Source of the DNA: Azoarcus sp.
GTDB taxonomy: Bacteria; Pseudomonadota; Gammaproteobacteria; Burkholderiales; Rhodocyclaceae
NCBI GenBank assembly: GCA_023230755.1
Contig: JALNWS010000119.1
Span: forward strand, 1 to 13,528
Direction of reading: 5' to 3'
DNA length: 13,528 bases
Every line of letters starts with the position of its first letter. Positions within the stretch are counted from its first letter, which is position 1. Position numbers and translations under genes: made by a program. Below, in pieces: positions 12,866 through 13,528 of the stretch. The notes under the pieces are model-generated. The model saw only the letters and a program-made list of their open reading frames with translations, did not search any database and had not been told where the DNA came from.

Positions 12866-13296
12866 CTACGCTTGAAACAACGCTTACACCGTATGAAGCG
12901 CTGGGTGGCGCGCCCGCGCTGCAGCGCCTGGTGACTCGCTTTTATGCGCTCATGGACACGCTGCCCGAGGCCTATGCCGTGCGTCAAATGCACCCGGAAA
13001 GCCTCGCTGGCAGCGCCCAAAGCCTGTTCGAATTCCTGTCGGGCTGGTTTGGCGGGCCGTCGCTTTACATCGCCAGGAAAGGCCATCCGCGTTTGCGCAT
13101 GCGCCACGCGCCTTATGCGGTGGACCAGCGCATGCGCGACGAGTGGATGCTCTGCATGACGCAAGCGCTTACCGAGCAGGTGGCCGACGTCGAAATGCGC
13201 GATGGATTGATCCGCACTTTCAGCAATATGGCAGATAACCTTATTAACACCGACGGTGGCGCTGGATGCGTTGCTGGCGTTGCGCACCGGGCGTGA
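12862..13296 (+). CDS. Group II truncated haemoglobin
   Basis: The 144-residue protein opens with TPYEALGGAPALQRLVTRFY, the trHb helix A/B pattern with Tyr28 at the B10 position. It continues with QMHPESLAGSAQSLFEFLSG, GPSLYIARKGHPRLRMRHAP and DEWMLCMTQAL. His82 is the proximal F8 haem ligand and Trp95 the G8 Trp that marks groups II and III. Group II members bind O2 and NO and often take part in NO or peroxide detoxification. The start overlaps the stop of the oxidoreductase by 4 bases with no ribosome site of its own, so translation is coupled and the oxidoreductase may reduce or serve it. The C-terminal residues (GGAGCVAGVAHRA) run into a 14-bp tandem repeat and do not look conserved, so the original end may have changed. 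Confidence 0.93.
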   Translation: MTTLETTLTPYEALGGAPALQRLVTRFYALMDTLPEAYAVRQMHPESLAGSAQSLFEFLSGWFGGPSLYIARKGHPRLRMRHAPYAVDQRMRDEWMLCMTQALTEQVADVEMRDGLIRTFSNMADNLINTDGGAGCVAGVAHRA

Positions 13297-13333
13297 AGCA
13301 CCGGGCGTGAAGCACCGGGCGTGAAGCACCGGG
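13284..13333 (+). repeat. 14-bp tandem repeat over the globin stop codon
   Basis: The unit GCACCGGGCGTGAA occurs at 13284-13297, 13298-13311 and 13312-13325 without a mismatch, followed by an 8-base partial copy (13326-13333). The globin stop TGA (13294-13296) is in the first unit. The unit is not a multiple of three, so copy changes downstream of the stop do not affect the protein. Confidence 0.95.
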
Positions 13334-13381
13334 GCGCCCGCCACAGGATAGCCATTGCCCCCTTACCTCCAGGAGACAAAG

Positions 13382-13528
13382 ATGGACGCTTTCCAAGATC
13401 ATTATTCTGAAAACGTGTCGCACTGTTACGGCTGCGGCACACTCAACGCGCACGGCCACCAGATCAAGACTGTCTGGGAAGGCGATGACAGCGTGACCCG
13501 GTTTCAGCCCGAGCCGTTTCACACTTCA
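13382..13528 (+). CDS. PaaI-family hotdog thioesterase, N-terminal part, cut by window edge
   Basis: AGGAG (13371-13375) stands 6 bases before ATG. The 49 residues visible are MDAFQDHYSENVSH, then CYGCGTLNAHGHQIKTVWEG and FQPEPFHTS. C-x-x-C-G-x-L-N-x-x-G-x-x-I-K followed by a strand and F-x-P-x-x-x-H is the opening of the small PaaI/YdiI-type hotdog thioesterases, which hydrolyse acyl-CoA thioesters in the cytoplasm. It continues past the window. It lies 85 bases after the globin stop, in the same direction, across the tandem repeat; whether it belongs to the same operon is not clear. Confidence 0.88.
   Translation, partial: MDAFQDHYSENVSHCYGCGTLNAHGHQIKTVWEGDDSVTRFQPEPFHTS

Noticed and set aside
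13284..13333. Tandem repeat as a CRISPR array
   Set aside because: The 14-bp units are directly joined with no spacers.

Overview
This is a GC-rich (roughly 60% by eye) window from a Gram-negative bacterium, most likely a betaproteobacterium of the Rhodocyclales type. The basis is codon style, PEP-CTERM/exosortase substrates, nifJ-type pyruvate oxidoreductase and the mix of redox genes. This assignment is inference; a related gammaproteobacterium is possible.

Left edge (1-2693): the 5' end of nifJ (minus strand) runs off the window behind a palindromic operator-like site. Next to it is a decayed HD-domain phosphohydrolase (minus). Then come two plus-strand genes for exported proteins: an unrecognised Cys-containing secreted protein and a YbhB/PEBP-family protein. 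About 860 bp without a convincing gene follows.

Centre (3558-7663): a tight four-gene plus-strand operon encodes a small periplasmic PepSY protein, a periplasmic DUF2271 protein, a 737-residue fusion (PepSY-type membrane domain, flavodoxin, FAD/NAD(P)H reductase) and an ApbE-family FMN transferase. I read it as an electron line from cytoplasmic NAD(P)H through flavins and probably haems to a periplasmic flavoprotein. The DUF2271 protein carries a good match to the ApbE flavinylation motif (DGVTGAS, proposed FMN-Ser91), so substrate and modifying enzyme would lie in one operon. The ApbE has no visible export signal although its proposed substrate does.

Right-centre (7656-11279): a gene graveyard. 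Remnants are a ParE/RelE-like toxin tail, a frameshifted tyrosine recombinase, the C-terminal half of a PEP-CTERM protein, a histidine-kinase ATPase domain with an in-frame stop, a degraded PEP-CTERM tail and an IS3-type transposase end with two frameshifts. One gene in this stretch looks intact: a PEP-CTERM trypsin-like serine protease whose C-terminus reads past its sorting signal. Two short TTGGGCT/AGCCCAA hairpins sit at the 3' end of the first PEP-CTERM fragment.

Right edge (11729-13528): an FAD-dependent oxidoreductase of the sulfide:quinone oxidoreductase/flavocytochrome c dehydrogenase fold, coupled by a 4-base overlap to a group II truncated haemoglobin. A 14-bp tandem repeat swallows the globin stop codon, and the start of a PaaI-family thioesterase follows. 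The oxidoreductase-globin pair suggests a reductase and haem protein working on a small redox ligand (O2, NO or a sulfur species); the substrate is unknown.
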